Of a DNA stretch of 64,000 nt, positions 45,497 through 56,721 are shown piece after piece. How positions within the stretch are numbered: the stretch's first letter is position 1; every line of letters begins with the position of its first letter. The DNA is from Ilex aquifolium (lineage: Eukaryota > Streptophyta > Magnoliopsida > Aquifoliales > Aquifoliaceae). The notes below the pieces were generated by a model. It was given only the letters and a program-made list of their open reading frames with translations, had not been told where the DNA came from and did no database searches. The translations under genes and the position numbers were made by a program. The stretch covers positions 186,001 through 250,000 of the forward strand of contig OX637410.1 in NCBI GenBank assembly GCA_951799425.1, read 5' to 3'.

Positions 45497-47945
45497 TGTA
45501 AAACCCTAGAAAAATTTAAACTTTTGATAAAAAGGGCAAAATGGTAAATTGCCACTATGGTACAGGTTGTAAACCTGAAATTTTCTAGAACTCGGATGAC
45601 GAAACGGACATCACCGTTGGATTCATCTCGCGAATCCTAGTTACCCTGTCAAATTTCACTGAATTCCGAGTTAATCGGATTTTTCGCGTTTTACGAGGCG
45701 GTCGGACCTCGGGAGACCCAAAAACGAAATTCTGAATAAAATTTTAAATTTTGGGAAATAAATGACGACAAGTTAAAATAAAAATATTTTGAACTTGAAC
45801 CGGGGCGAAAATTAATCGTTTCGGGGTTAAAACGGACCCGGGAAATAAGGGTCGTGTGGCGCGTTGAGGACCAAGTATTTAAAGAGTATTTAAAGGGGAG
45901 AAAATCAGATTTTCTCCCCATTTTGTTCAGCCGATCAACGTGAGAAAGAAGAGAGGGAAAGAACAAGTTTTCTCCACCTTCTCTCTAAGATCCTCGTCTC
46001 TACGGAGCTCAAATCAACTCGAGCCAAGAGAGAAAGTTGTTCTCCTCGCCAAGGACTACAAAACCATACCAAGGAAGTCGAGTTTTGGGGTGATTCGAAG
46101 AACGAGATTTTGGGAAGCTAGGGCTTGGAGCTTGAATCGGGTCTTGGAGGCTTCCCAACGTTGTTCTCCACGCTTCAAGAGGTAGGGTTCCCTCCTACCA
46201 AGGTTTATTCCACACCTAGAATGCTTAGGTGAAATGGGTAAATGAATAGATATAGATATATATGTATGTCATTTGCCTATGGTTGTGAAATTGGGTGAAA
46301 TAGGTTGAAATCAATTCTAATTGGATTGGTAATTAGAAGTTTCTAAATGAAATTTCTAGGATTGAGTATATGAAATTAACCCAATGTGACTCTTGGGCTA
46401 TATGAAGTGTGGGCATGCTATGTGTTTATCTTGTGCTTGAAATTGAAGTATGTTATCTCTTGATAATGTGATGACATGCTTGGGTGTTGATTAAGATTAA
46501 ATGTTGATATATATACATGATTGTAATATATTGACATTGTAAGGAAATATGGAAATTATATGCTTATGATATGATTTTGCCATGAAGTGTGAGAAATGTA
46601 TTGTAAATGTTCATATGTCACTCATACCATATTGAACATTGTAATATTATTGAAATGGGACATCACATTTCATATGCACGGGAGCATTGCACTTAGTGGG
46701 TGTGTGTGCATGGTGGTTGTCTTCACCACGCTTGGTGGATGACGAGTGGGCTCGGGTAAGATGGGTCGATGACCTAATTGAGTCGCACGGTTTGCACGGT
46801 TGTTAGGGTTGGGGTAGCAAGAAGGGCTAGACTATCCCTCGGGTGAGAGACCCGGTGATTGGATACGCACTCCGTTGGTATAAGAGTCCATAAAGTGTGT
46901 CGGTGTACGCGGAACCGTTGGTGGAAGTCCATGAATTCCGTGTCGGTTGGGTGCCGTTGGTGTAAGTCCATAAATATCCACCCCAAGAAAGACCCTAGAA
47001 TGAAATGTCATTTGATGTACAACATAAATGACGGATTAGTACACATTGGCACTTGCATGTGTAGAGGAGCCGGGAGGGGCTCGGATGATATGCATGAATG
47101 GGTCTCATCTCATTCCATAGCATGTCATTGCAAATTCCATCATTGAATATAATTCCTTGCTTGGAATGTTATAAATTGTTGTTTTGGGCATGTGAACATT
47201 TCATATGCATATAGGTTGGGGAGTAGCCTCATTAGGAGATACCCTATTGAGCGTGGCTCACCCTTTGTGGGAAAAACATTTCAGGTGCGGGGTTCACACC
47301 GGCGGACGGCTTCCATTTCGAGCCCCAAAGTTGAAGAAAGCCGACTTGTGGCTTTTATGGTTATTTTGTAAAGCTTTTGAAAGAATTCCATTTTTGATAT
47401 GTAAATGTATGGAATCAATTGTAATAGAACTTGTACAAACCACGTTTTATATGGAAATCCTTGTCAAACATGTATTTGATGAATTGGGAAGGGTTTTGAA
47501 TGGATTGGAAATGAAAAATGGTTGAAAATGGCAAAACTGGGCAGAGAGTACCGGTACTGGGTACCGGTACTGTATGGTACCGGTACTGTGTACCGGTACC
47601 CCCTTTCCAGTGGGTTGACAGTACTGGTACCGGGTACCGGTACTGAATGGTACCGGTACACTCTCCAAAATTTTCAGATTTTAAACTGCCTTGCCCTATT
47701 TTCGGTCTGGGTCTTCCCTTCCCTCCAATGATCTAAATGGACCAAAGTGGAGACTAAATTATAATATTTTGGATATTGGTTGAACCAAATGAATAATCAA
47801 ATCCGGTTAACAATTGTGAGTTAAGATCCCGGATAAGGGGATGCTACTGCCGTGGTGTTAGGTTGGGTGACATCCACGGGTATTTCCGCGGGTTGACGGA
47901 TGGTCAACGGTTTATATAGGACCCCCGAAAATTTGGGGTGTCACA
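45497..47945 (+). repeat. 5' LTR, family C (2,449 bp)
   Basis: TGTAAAACC...GGTGTCACA. Twin TATTTAAAG boxes at 45876 and 45889 are the best TATA candidates. A GTACCGGTAC array lies at 47548-47659, close to the 3' end of the LTR. Small ORFs (45940, 46859, 47205) recur in the 3' LTR only through LTR identity. Confidence 0.96.
47548..47659 (+). repeat. GTACCGGTAC array, 5' LTR
   Basis: Six GTACCGGTAC palindromes plus one decayed copy in 112 bp, with a CCCTTTCCAGTGGGTTGACA spacer once. Confidence 0.95.
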
Positions 47946-47948
47946 GCT

Positions 47949-47960
47949 TGGTATCAGAGC
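47949..47960 (+). promoter_or_regulatory. Primer binding site, initiator-Met tRNA type
   Basis: TGGTATCAGAGC, three bases after the 5' LTR. Confidence 0.96.
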
Positions 47961-48301
47961 ATAGGTATGCGATTTACCTAGGGCTTGATGGGGCATGAGT
48001 CTAGACCATTGCATTCATTGTACATTACATGTTATTTGCTTAAATTGCTACATGTTATGTGATATGTGATATGTGTATTATATGCATGGTAAAATGTGTA
48101 TGGAAATGGACACACTAGGGTTAGAGAACTTAACCTTGGGAGTGAGAAAGCAAATGAACGGGAAAGTTCAAAGCGTAAGGGTCCACTATTGGAAGCATAC
48201 GCTCTACTAGTGAGACAATGAGAAAGATTTGAACGTTTTAACTTTGATCCCTATCTAGGGATACTAAGTCGTTGTACCGTTGCCATTTGACGTGTGTGTA
48301 G

Positions 48302-49207
48302 ATGACAAGTGGAAGAAGAGGACGTCGAGGCGGTGGGCGGAACAATAACCAACCACCACCGGTCTTCAATCAACAAGCGTTTACGGAAACCATGGGCATG
48401 ATGGCGGCTACTGTTGCACAAGCTAGTGCAAATGCCGGACATGGAAGCGCGAGTAACCTCCAACAGTTTAAAGCACACAAACCTCCAGTCTTCATGGGAG
48501 GGGCGGACCCGATGGTGGCCGACCATTGGTTCCGGCAAGTCAACAAGATCTTAGGGGCGATGGAGGTCACCTCAGACGCTTCTAAGATAAGACTAGCTGC
48601 ATTCCAGCTAGAGGGAGAAGCCCAATTGTGGTGGGATTGGGTGACGGCCTCGAAGAACTTAGAGGCCATGACATGGGGAGAGTTCAAGGAGCTCTTCATG
48701 GGTAAATATTTCCCAACGGCCGTTCGACATGCAAAGGCCCGAGAATTTCTAGATTTGAAGCAAGGGTCAATGACGGTGATGGAGTATGTGGCTAAGTTCA
48801 CCGAATTAGCCCGATTTGCTGATGATTACGTGGCCACGGATATGGCCAAGGTAAGAAGGTTCGAGGATGGGTTGAAGCTATCCATCCGGGGAAAGATTGT
48901 GGGCCTCCGCCTGCAAGACTTGGACTCTATGGTCGAGACAGCTATGGCCATTGAGAGGGAGGTTGACGATGCACGAAGCATCCGTGAGGCGGGTGCTAAG
49001 GATAAGAAGAAGGAGGGCCAATCCTCTTCTTCTAGTTCGGGGAAGAAGCAGCGGACTTCTACTCCACAAGGACAACAAGGACAGGGCCGTGGCTATCAAG
49101 GCCAAGGCCAAGGTCAATTTTCCCAGGGCGGGAGAAACTTCAGGACTACCTACCAGGCAGGCCAGAAAACGTGTTTCCATTGCCACCAACCGGGGCATAT
49201 GAAGTAG
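48302..49207 (+). CDS. gag: Gag polyprotein part, ends at TAG inside the zinc knuckle
   Basis: A 301-residue frame from ATG after a 340-bp leader. Residues 1-30 are Arg/Gly/Asn-rich (MTSGRRGRRGGGRNNNQ), followed by the retrotransposon Gag capsid domain (about 60-220): FRQVNKILGAMEVTS, LEGEAQLWWDWVT, FKELFMGKYFPTA, EYVAKFTELARFADDYV. Then come a Lys/Ser/Gln-rich linker (KKKEGQSSSSSSGKKQR) and Gln-Gly repeats. The CCHC knuckle, C-F-H-C-x4-H, is cut by TAG (49205-49207) two codons before its last Cys. The frame continues unbroken in the same phase into protease. The diverged copy at 7129-7131 has TAG at the same codon. Gag would form the particle coat; the knuckle would bind RNA. Confidence 0.95.
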   Translation: MTSGRRGRRGGGRNNNQPPPVFNQQAFTETMGMMAATVAQASANAGHGSASNLQQFKAHKPPVFMGGADPMVADHWFRQVNKILGAMEVTSDASKIRLAAFQLEGEAQLWWDWVTASKNLEAMTWGEFKELFMGKYFPTAVRHAKAREFLDLKQGSMTVMEYVAKFTELARFADDYVATDMAKVRRFEDGLKLSIRGKIVGLRLQDLDSMVETAMAIEREVDDARSIREAGAKDKKKEGQSSSSSSGKKQRTSTPQGQQGQGRGYQGQGQGQFSQGGRNFRTTYQAGQKTCFHCHQPGHMK

Positions 49208-51778
49208 GATTGTCCGCAGAGGCAAGGATCCCAGAGCTATGGGACACCTCAGTCCCAGTCATCAGTGGGACAGTCGCAGACACACCTTGTTCCTCCCTAC
49301 CCCACCATGGGCCAGGGAAGCCAGTATCAGTTCCAGGGCAATACTCAGGCCCCTACCACTTTTCGAGCGGGGACACTGCAGTCGGGCCAGATGGGCCAAA
49401 GCATGGGTCGAGGCCGAGGACAGGGCATGCAGGCCGGGACTTCGGGGACCTAGGGGCGTGTCTACGCCATTACACCTTAGGCTGAGCCAGTGGATCAGTC
49501 GGTCATTCAGGGTATATTTCTACTTTCTCGCTTATGGGCTAAAGTATTATTTGACTCTGGTGCATCACATTCATTCATTTCTGCATCATGTGTGAGGGAT
49601 TTGGGCTTAGAGGTTGATGCCTTGGAAGAGCCGTTGTGTGTGAATTCACCCCTAGGAGCTAGGGTGTGTGTGAATCAGATATGTCGGGGTTGTGAGCTAG
49701 AGATCTCGGGGATTCTACTCACCGTGGACCTTAGGGTTATGGACATGTCGGAATTCGATGTCATCCTTGGGATGGACTGGTTGGCGGCGCATCGGGTCGT
49801 TATTGATTGTGACAGAAAGAGGGTCACTGCCTATACACCGGACGGTGTTTGTTTCAAGTTTCAGGGGGAAAAGCATGATGCTTTGCCTCAAGTCGTGTAT
49901 GATTCACGATGGCATGGGCAATTGATGGGTTGGCTTGCAAGCCTTACCCTGGAGGACGAGGCAAGACAAGAATTGGGTTTACCTCGGGTGGTGTGCGAGT
50001 ATGAGGACGTTTTTCCGAACGAGTTACTGGGATTACCTCCCCATAGGGATGTGGACTTTAGCATTGAGTTGCATCAGGGTACTTCGCCCATTTCTATGAC
50101 TCCACATAGGATGGCGCCAGCTGAGTTGCAAGAACTCAAGGTCCAATTACAAGAATTATTGGACAAGGGCTTTATTAGACCGAGTACCTCACCTTGGGGC
50201 GCTCCGGTGCTGTTTGCCAAGAAGAAGGATAAGACCCTTCGATTGTGTATAGACTATCGGCAGTTGAACCGGGTCACCATCAAGAATAGGTACCCTTTGC
50301 CGAGGATCGATGATCTGTTTGATCAGCTGAGGGGAGCGCGGGTCTATTCAAAGATAGATCTCCGCACAGGCTACCATCAGTTGAGAATTAGGGAGGCAGA
50401 TATCCCTAAGACGGTGTTCAGAACGCGGTACGGGCATTTCGAGTTCACGGTGATGCCATTTGGGTTGACGAATGCCCCGGCGGCATTCATGGATCTCATG
50501 CATAGGGTGTTCCAGCCCTATTTAGATCAGTTTGTCGTAGTGTTTGTTGATGACATCCTGATCTACTCCAAGACAGAGGAGGAGCATGAGGGTCACTTAA
50601 GGATTGTTCTCCAGACCTTGAGGGACCACCAGTTTTACGCCAAGTTCAGCAAGTGTGAATTTTGGCTTACGGAGGTGAAATTTTTGGGACACGTGGTGTC
50701 AGCTTCGGGGGTGTCAGTTGACCCGGAGAAGGTTGAGGCAGTTATGAGTTGGGAGAAGCCAAAGTCAGTCTTCGAGATATGTAGTTTCTTGGGATTGGCA
50801 GGGTATTACCGGAGGTTCATCGAGGACTTCTCCCGACTAGCCGCACCTATGATTAGATTGACCCGGAAGGAGGTCAAGTTCGAGTGGAATGATTCGTGTG
50901 AGAAAGCATTCCAAGAACTAAAGAGGAGGCTCACTTCAGCTCCTATCTTGATTGTTCCAGAGAGGGGGCAAAACTACACGGTATATTGCGATGCCTCCAA
51001 GGACGGACTGAGTTGTGTCTTGATGCAGTCTGGGAGAGTGGTGGCTTATGGTTCTCGACAGTTGAAGAATCACGAGCAGAATTACCCTACGCATGATATG
51101 GAGTTGGCGGCCGTTGTCTTTGCCTTAAAGGCTTGGCGCCACTATTTATATGGTGAACAATTTAAGGTGTTTTCGGACCATAAAAGTCTGAAGTACATCT
51201 TCACTCAGCGGGACCTCAACATGAGGCAGCGTAGGTGGATGGAGTACCTAGAAGACTATGACTTCACATTGCATTACCACCCTGGTAAGACAAATGTGGT
51301 GGCTGATGCACTTAGCCGGAAGTCACGGGGTGTCTTAGCTAGTGTAGCTTCTCGGGAGTGGCGGATGCTTGAGACCGTGGGCCAATTTGGGCTGCATTAT
51401 CGGGGTCGGACTCAGGGTGTTTTAGGAAGCTTGGTGGCTACGCCTTCCCTACTGAGCAGAGTGATTGAGTCCCAGAGACAGGACTCAGAGTTATCATCCA
51501 TCAGGGACCGAGTGCAGGCGGGTACTGGTGACGAGGGCTGGGCCATTCACTTGGATGACAGTCTTCGGTTTAGGGGAAGGGTTGTGGTTCCCCAGTCGAC
51601 GGATCTGAGAGAAGAAATTCTCAGGGAGTTCCATTGCTCTCGTTTTGCGGTGCATCCCGGCAGCACGAAGATGTATCGTGATCTTCGTCGCCAGTATTAT
51701 TGGAGCGGGATGAAGAGGCAAATTGGCGACTTTGTCAGTAGATGCCTCACATGTCAGCAGATTAAAGCCGAGCACTAG
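49208..51778 (+). pseudogene. pol: Pol part 1: protease, reverse transcriptase, RNase H, integrase zinc domain
   Basis: Same frame as gag, with TAG at 49451-49453 and 49478-49480, then open from 49481 to a TAG at 51776-51778. Counting from 49490: protease [12 protein letters not shown] (Asp 22); RT with [11 protein letters not shown] near 250, [20 protein letters not shown] near 310-330 and catalytic FVDD at 352-355 (50543-50554); RNase H with Asp 501, Glu 538, Asp 563, Asp 606; integrase HHCC module near 705-755 ([20 protein letters not shown] and RCLTCQQ). All catalytic residues are present. At 49451, 49478 and 51776 context or the copy at 7370-7420 indicates a lost CAG. Without readthrough the polyprotein cannot be made. 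Confidence 0.95.
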
Positions 51779-52897
51779 AGACCAGCAGGGTTGCTCCAGC
51801 CCTTGGAAGTGGCTGAGTGGAAGTGGGAGCACGTCACAATGGACTTTGTGACCCACTTGCCACGGACATCGCGGGGACATGATGCGGTGTGGGTGATAGT
51901 GGACCGGCTTACGAAGTCGGCACACTTTTTGGCGGTGCGGATGACCTTCACTCTGGAGGAATTCTGCAGGTTGTACATAAGGGAGATAGTCCGGTTGAAT
52001 GGGGTACCCGTATCTATAGTATCAGATCGGGATCCCAGGTTTACGGCTCACTTTTGGGAGAGTTTCCAGCGAGCCATGGGGACTCAGTTGAGGATGAGCA
52101 CAGCCTTTCATCCCCAAACGGACGGTCAGTCGGAACGGACCATCCAGACATTAGAGGACATGCTACGAGCATGCGTCCTAGACCTCAAAGGTAGCTGGGA
52201 AGAACATTTACCCTTAGTGGAATTCGCCTATAACAACAGTTATCAGGCGAGCATACGGATGGCACCCTATGAGGCACTTTATGGGAGGCCTTGTCGTTCT
52301 CCGGTTTGTTGGACTGAGGTTGGAGAAAGACCCTCTACGGGTCCAGAATTGATAAGAGATGCCTCAGAGAAGGTGGATCTGATAAGGAAGCGTCTTCTCA
52401 CGGCTCAAAGCCGGCAGAAGAGCTACGCCGATAGGCGGCGGCGGCCTCTGGAATTTGAGGTGGGGGATCATGTCTTCTTGAAGGTGATGCCTAGGAGAGG
52501 AGTGGTCAGGTTCGGCAAGCGGGGAAAGCTGTCGCCGAGGTATATTGGGCCCTTCGAGATACTTGAGAGAGTTGGCACTGTGGCCTACAGATTGGCGTTA
52601 CCGCCAACTTTATCGGGCGTTCACGCTGTATTCCATGTCTCCATGCTCCGGAAGTATACTCCAGATCCGACGCATGTTGTGGATTGGGGCGAGCTTGTTG
52701 TTGATACGGATGGAACCTTCGAGGAAGGACCAGTGCGTGTCATGGATAGCCGGGATCAGGTTTTGCGAGGCAAGACCGTGAGGCTTGTAAAGGTGTTGTG
52801 GCAGCACCGAGGAGTGGAGGAGGCAACATGGGAGCGTGAGGACACCATACGTGCCAATTATCCTTTCTTATTTGAGGATGAAGGTACATTCTTCTAG
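51779..52897 (+). pseudogene. pol: Pol part 2: integrase core, GPF/Y domain and chromodomain
   Basis: Open from the TAG at 51776 to TAG at 52895-52897, same frame as the rest. Integrase catalytic triad: Asp in MDFVTHLP (51842), Asp in VSDRDPRF (52025), Glu in GQSERTIQTLEDM (52133), with 35 residues between the last two. SRQKSYADRRRRPLEFEVGD leads to the GPF module (KLSPRYIGPFEILERVG). The C-terminus, RLVKVLWQHRGVEEATWERE to FLFEDEG, is a chromodomain of the Tekay/Del type, which in chromoviruses is thought to direct insertion to heterochromatin. The piece itself is undamaged but lies downstream of four stops. Confidence 0.95.
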
Positions 52898-52973
52898 TCA
52901 TTTAGTGTTATATGACTGTTGCATATGCATGTGGTTGTAAGCGCATGAGTATGTGAATTTCGGGGACGAAATT

Positions 52974-52991
52974 CTTTTAAGGGGGAAAGAA
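52974..52991 (+). promoter_or_regulatory. Polypurine tract
   Basis: TTTTAAGGGGGAAAGAA directly before the 3' LTR, after GGGGACGAAATT, as in the first element of the window. Confidence 0.92.
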
Positions 52992-55468
52992 TGTAAAACC
53001 CTAGAAAAATTTAAAATTTTGATAAAAAGGGCAAAATGGTAAATTGCCACTATGGTACAGGTTGTAAACCTGAAATTTTCTAGAACTCGGATGACGAAAC
53101 GGACATCACCGTTGGATTCGTCTCGCGAAACCTAGTTACCCTGTCAAATTTCATTGAATTCCGAGTTAATCGGATTTTTCGCGTTTTACGAGGCGATCGG
53201 ACCTCGGGAGACCCAAAAACGAAATTCTGAATAAAATTTTAAATTTTGGGAAATAAATGACGGCAAGTTAAAATAAAAATATTTTGAACTTGAACCGGGG
53301 CGAAAATTAATCGTTTCGGGGTTAAAACGGACCCGGGAAATAAGGGCCGTGTGGCGCGTTGAGGACCAAGTATTTAAAGAGTATTTAAAGGGGAGGAAAT
53401 CAGATTTTCTCCCCATTTTGTTCAGCTGATCAACGTGAGAAAGAAGAGAGGGAAAGATCAAGTTTTCTCCACCTTCTCTCTAAGATCCTCGTCTCCACGG
53501 AGCTCAAATCAACTCGAGCCAAGAGAGAAAGTTGTTCTCCTCGCCAAGGACTACAAAACTATACCAAGGAAGTCGAGTTTTGGGGTGATTCGAAGAACGA
53601 GATTTTGGGAAGCTAGGGTTTGGAGCTTGAATCGGGTCTTGGAGGCTTCCCAACGTTGTTCTCCACGCTTCAAGAGGTAGGGTTCCCTCCTACCAAGGTT
53701 TATTCCACACCTAGAATGCTTAGGTGAAATGGGTAAATGAATAGATATAGATATATATGTATGTCATTTGCCTATGGTTGTGAAATTGGGTGAAATAGGT
53801 TGAAATCAATTCTAATTGGATTGGTAATTAGAAGTTTCTAAATGAAATTTCTAGGATTGAGTATATGAAATTAACCCAATGTGACTCTTGGGCTATATGA
53901 AGTGTGGGCATGCTATGTGTTTATCTTGTGCTTGAAATTGAAGTATGTTATCTCTTGATAATGTGATGACATGCTTGGGTGTTGATTAAGATTAAATGTT
54001 GATATATATACATGCTTGTGATATATTGACATTGTAAGGAAATATGGAAATTATATGCTTATGATATGATTTTGCCATGAAGTGTGAGAAATGTATTGTA
54101 AATGTTCATATGTCACTCATACCATATTGAACATTGTAATATTATTGAAATGGGACATCACATTTCATATGCACGGGAGCATTGCACTTAGTGGGTGTGT
54201 GTGCATGGTGGTTGTCTTCACCACGCTTGGTGGATGACGAGTGGGCTCGGGTAAGATGGGTCGATGACCTAATTGAGTCGCACGGTTTGCACGGTTGTTA
54301 GGGTTGGGGTAGCAAGAAGGGCTAGACTATCCCTCGGGTGAGAGACCCGGTGATTGGATACGCACTCCGTTGGTATAAGAGTCCATAAAGTGTGTCGGTG
54401 TACGCGGAACCGTTGGTGGAAGTCCATGAATTCCGTGTCGGTTGGGTGCCGTTGGTGTAAGTTCATAAATATCCACCCCAAGAAAGACCCTAGAATGAAA
54501 TGTCATTTGATGTACAACATAAATGACGGATTAGTACACATTGACACTTGCATGTGTAGAGGAGCCGGGAGGGGCTCAGATGATATGCATGAATGGGTCT
54601 CATCTCATTCCATTGCATGGCATTGCAAATTCCATCATTGAATATAATTCCTTGCTTGGAATGTTATAAATTGTTGTTTTGGGCATGTGAACATTTCATA
54701 TGCATATAGGTTGGGGAGTAGCCTCATTAGGAGATACTCTATTGAGCATGGCTCACCCTTTGTGGGAAAAACATTTCAGGTGCGGGGTTCACACCGGCGG
54801 ACGGCTTCCATTTCGAGCCCCAAAGTTGAAGAAAGCCGACTTGTGGCTTTTATGGTTATTTTGTAAAGCTTTTAAAAGAATTCCATTTTTGATATGTAAA
54901 TGTATGGAATCAATTGTAATAGAACTTGTACAAACCACGTTTTATATGGAAATCTTTGTCAAACATGTATTTGATGAATTGAGAAGGGTTTTGAATGGAT
55001 TGGAAATGAAAAATGGTTGAAAATGGTAAAACTGGGCAGAGAGTACCGGTACTGGGTACCGGTACCCCCTTTCCAGTGGGTTGACAGTACCGGTACCGGG
55101 TACCGGTACCCCCTTTCCAGTGGGTTGACAGTACCGGTACCGGGTACCGGTACTGAATGGTACCGGTACTGGGTACCGGTACACTCTCCAAAATTTTCAG
55201 ATTTTAAACTGCCTTGCCCTATTTTCGGTCTGGGTCTTCCCTTCCCTCCAATGATCTAAATGGACCAAAGTGGAGACTAAATTATAATATTTTGGATATT
55301 GGTTGAACCAAATGAATAATCAAATCCGGTTAACAATTGTGAGTTAAGATCCCGGATAAGGGGATGCTACTGCCGTGGTGTTAGGTTGGGTGACATCCAC
55401 GGGTATTTCCGCGGGTTCACGGATGGTCAACGGTTTATATAGGACCCCCGAAAATTTGGGGTGTCACA
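52992..55468 (+). repeat. 3' LTR, family C (2,477 bp)
   Basis: TGTAAAACC...GGTGTCACA, about 1.1% different from the 5' LTR by eye. The length excess of 28 bp lies in the GTACCGGTAC array. Confidence 0.96.
55043..55182 (+). repeat. GTACCGGTAC array, 3' LTR
   Basis: About eight palindromes in 140 bp. The CCCTTTCCAGTGGGTTGACA spacer unit is present twice here and once in the 5' LTR. Confidence 0.95.
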
Positions 55469-55871
55469 GCATTGTGGTATTCATTTATGAATTGCATATT
55501 CTAGAATTGATGATTGATTGATGAATTGAATGTGAATATTTCATATGCATCAGGGTTGGGGAGTAGCCTCCTTTCGAGATACCCTATTGAGCGTGGCTCA
55601 CCCTTTATGTGGACATGTTTCAGGTGTTGGACAAGCACCGGTGGACGACCCTTACTTGGGTTCGTGTTGACAATGGAGCCGGAATGTGGCTCTCGAATTG
55701 CATTATGTAATAGATTATGTAATTCATTTTGAAGTTGTAAATTGTATAAAAGGATATGTAATGGACTCTTTTGGACATTATTTTGATGTAAATGAATGAA
55801 TGGATGAATATAGTAAGAGCTTGGATGAGATGAGTTGAGAATTGGAAAGATTTAGGGAAAATCTGGGCTGA

Positions 55872-56122
55872 GGTATCGGTATCTAAGTGATTAAGTATTG
55901 TTACCACGTTATTGGATGACCCAGGTATCGGTACCCAAACATATAGGCACTAGTACCTGGATTCCATTGGGCTCAAGTACCGGTACCTAGGCATAAGGTA
56001 CCAGTACCCCGATGGATAGTGGGCCCAAGTATCGGTACCTAGCAAATAGTGGGCTCAAGTACTGGTACCTGACAGACAGAAGGCCTATGTACCGGTACAA
56101 TGCATCAGAGGTACCGGTACCT
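55872..56122 (+). repeat. Worn GTACCGGTAC array in the outer family C solo LTR
   Basis: About nine imperfect units such as GGTATCGGTACC, GGTACCAGTACC and GTACCGGTACC. Confidence 0.85.
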
Positions 56123-56721
56123 CTTCCTAGATTTTGAAATTTTAAAATGAAACACTGAGGGGCCTTCCCCTCTTGAATGTTCCTTTTTGGATAATATAAA
56201 TGGAGAATAATAAATCCTAATTGATGGAGATTGGACCTTGGAATAGTCCTATGATTATTGTATGCACAAGTTACGGATTGGGTATGATTCTCGTACAAAT
56301 GAGACTCTACCCTAAGTTTGTTTTGGTTATGATCCCGGTGAATGGGGTGCAATGATGTGGTATCGGGTTATATGCCACTCACGGGTATACTTATGCGGGT
56401 TGATGGGTGATCAACGGGTTGAGAAAGTACCCCCGGATCTTGGGGCATCAAAAAATAGCCCTAACCACCCACTTCGAGATCCACATCCCCTTCAATGTGG
56501 GCTTCCCAACCCACTAGCTCATCCAATATGAGTTTTTCTTCTAGACCGAAATTTGCAAAATATTAATAGTAGGGGTTAAGGACTAAGCTCTGTAGCAATA
56601 TCCTCCTAAACCCGAATAAGGTTTGAAAACAATATAAAAATGGTCGGTCTCCATTTACAAAATAACATATATATAACTTTTGAAGTAAAACAATGACATT
56701 TATAAGAACTCTTAAATTTTA

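Larger units (their letters stand above)
45497..55468 (+). mobile_element. Near-intact Tekay/Del-like chromovirus (family C), 9,972 bp
   Basis: Complete structure: 5' LTR, iMet primer site, one gag-pol frame, polypurine tract, 3' LTR. By eye the LTRs differ at roughly 27 substitutions in 2.45 kb (about 1.1%), mostly transitions, plus a 28-bp difference in a repeat array, so the insertion is the youngest dated event here. The flanks are GGCTT and GCATT; with one base lost on the left these fit a GCATT duplication. The gag-pol frame from 48302 to 52897 has four in-frame TAG codons and no frameshift. Confidence 0.97.
43850..56452 (+). mobile_element. Family C solo LTR, TSD AAATA, interrupted by a full-length relative
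   Basis: Begins TCTAAAACCTGG and ends GGGGCATCAAA, decayed family C ends. Target duplication AAATA is perfect (43845-43849, 56453-56457) within the antisense family A LTR. Between its halves (43850-45496 and about 55469-56452) sits the 9.97-kb element 45497-55468. The joined LTR would be about 2.63 kb. Its right half has a worn GTACCGGTAC array at 55872-56122. Confidence 0.94.
43517..56721 (-). mobile_element. Antisense family A LTR fragment, split by a family C insertion
   Basis: Bases 43517-43849 start TGTAACACCCCAAATAC, the antisense end of a family A LTR. After the inserted family C block it resumes at 56458 and matches the antisense family A copy around 15090-15340 (GAGCACGAAGCTCTG-like and AAATAACATATAT segments) up to about 56721. 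The remaining LTR (about 1.4 kb) is missing, replaced by a truncated family C LTR. Confidence 0.88.

Noticed and set aside
45691-47525. Several ORFs of 80-106 codons in the 5' family C LTR with near-identical copies in the 3' LTR
   Set aside because: Conservation is explained by LTR duplication at insertion; no codon-level constraint or domain is seen.
48251-49225. Antisense ORFs over gag
   Set aside because: Shadows of the real gag frame, which has clear capsid and zinc-knuckle motifs.
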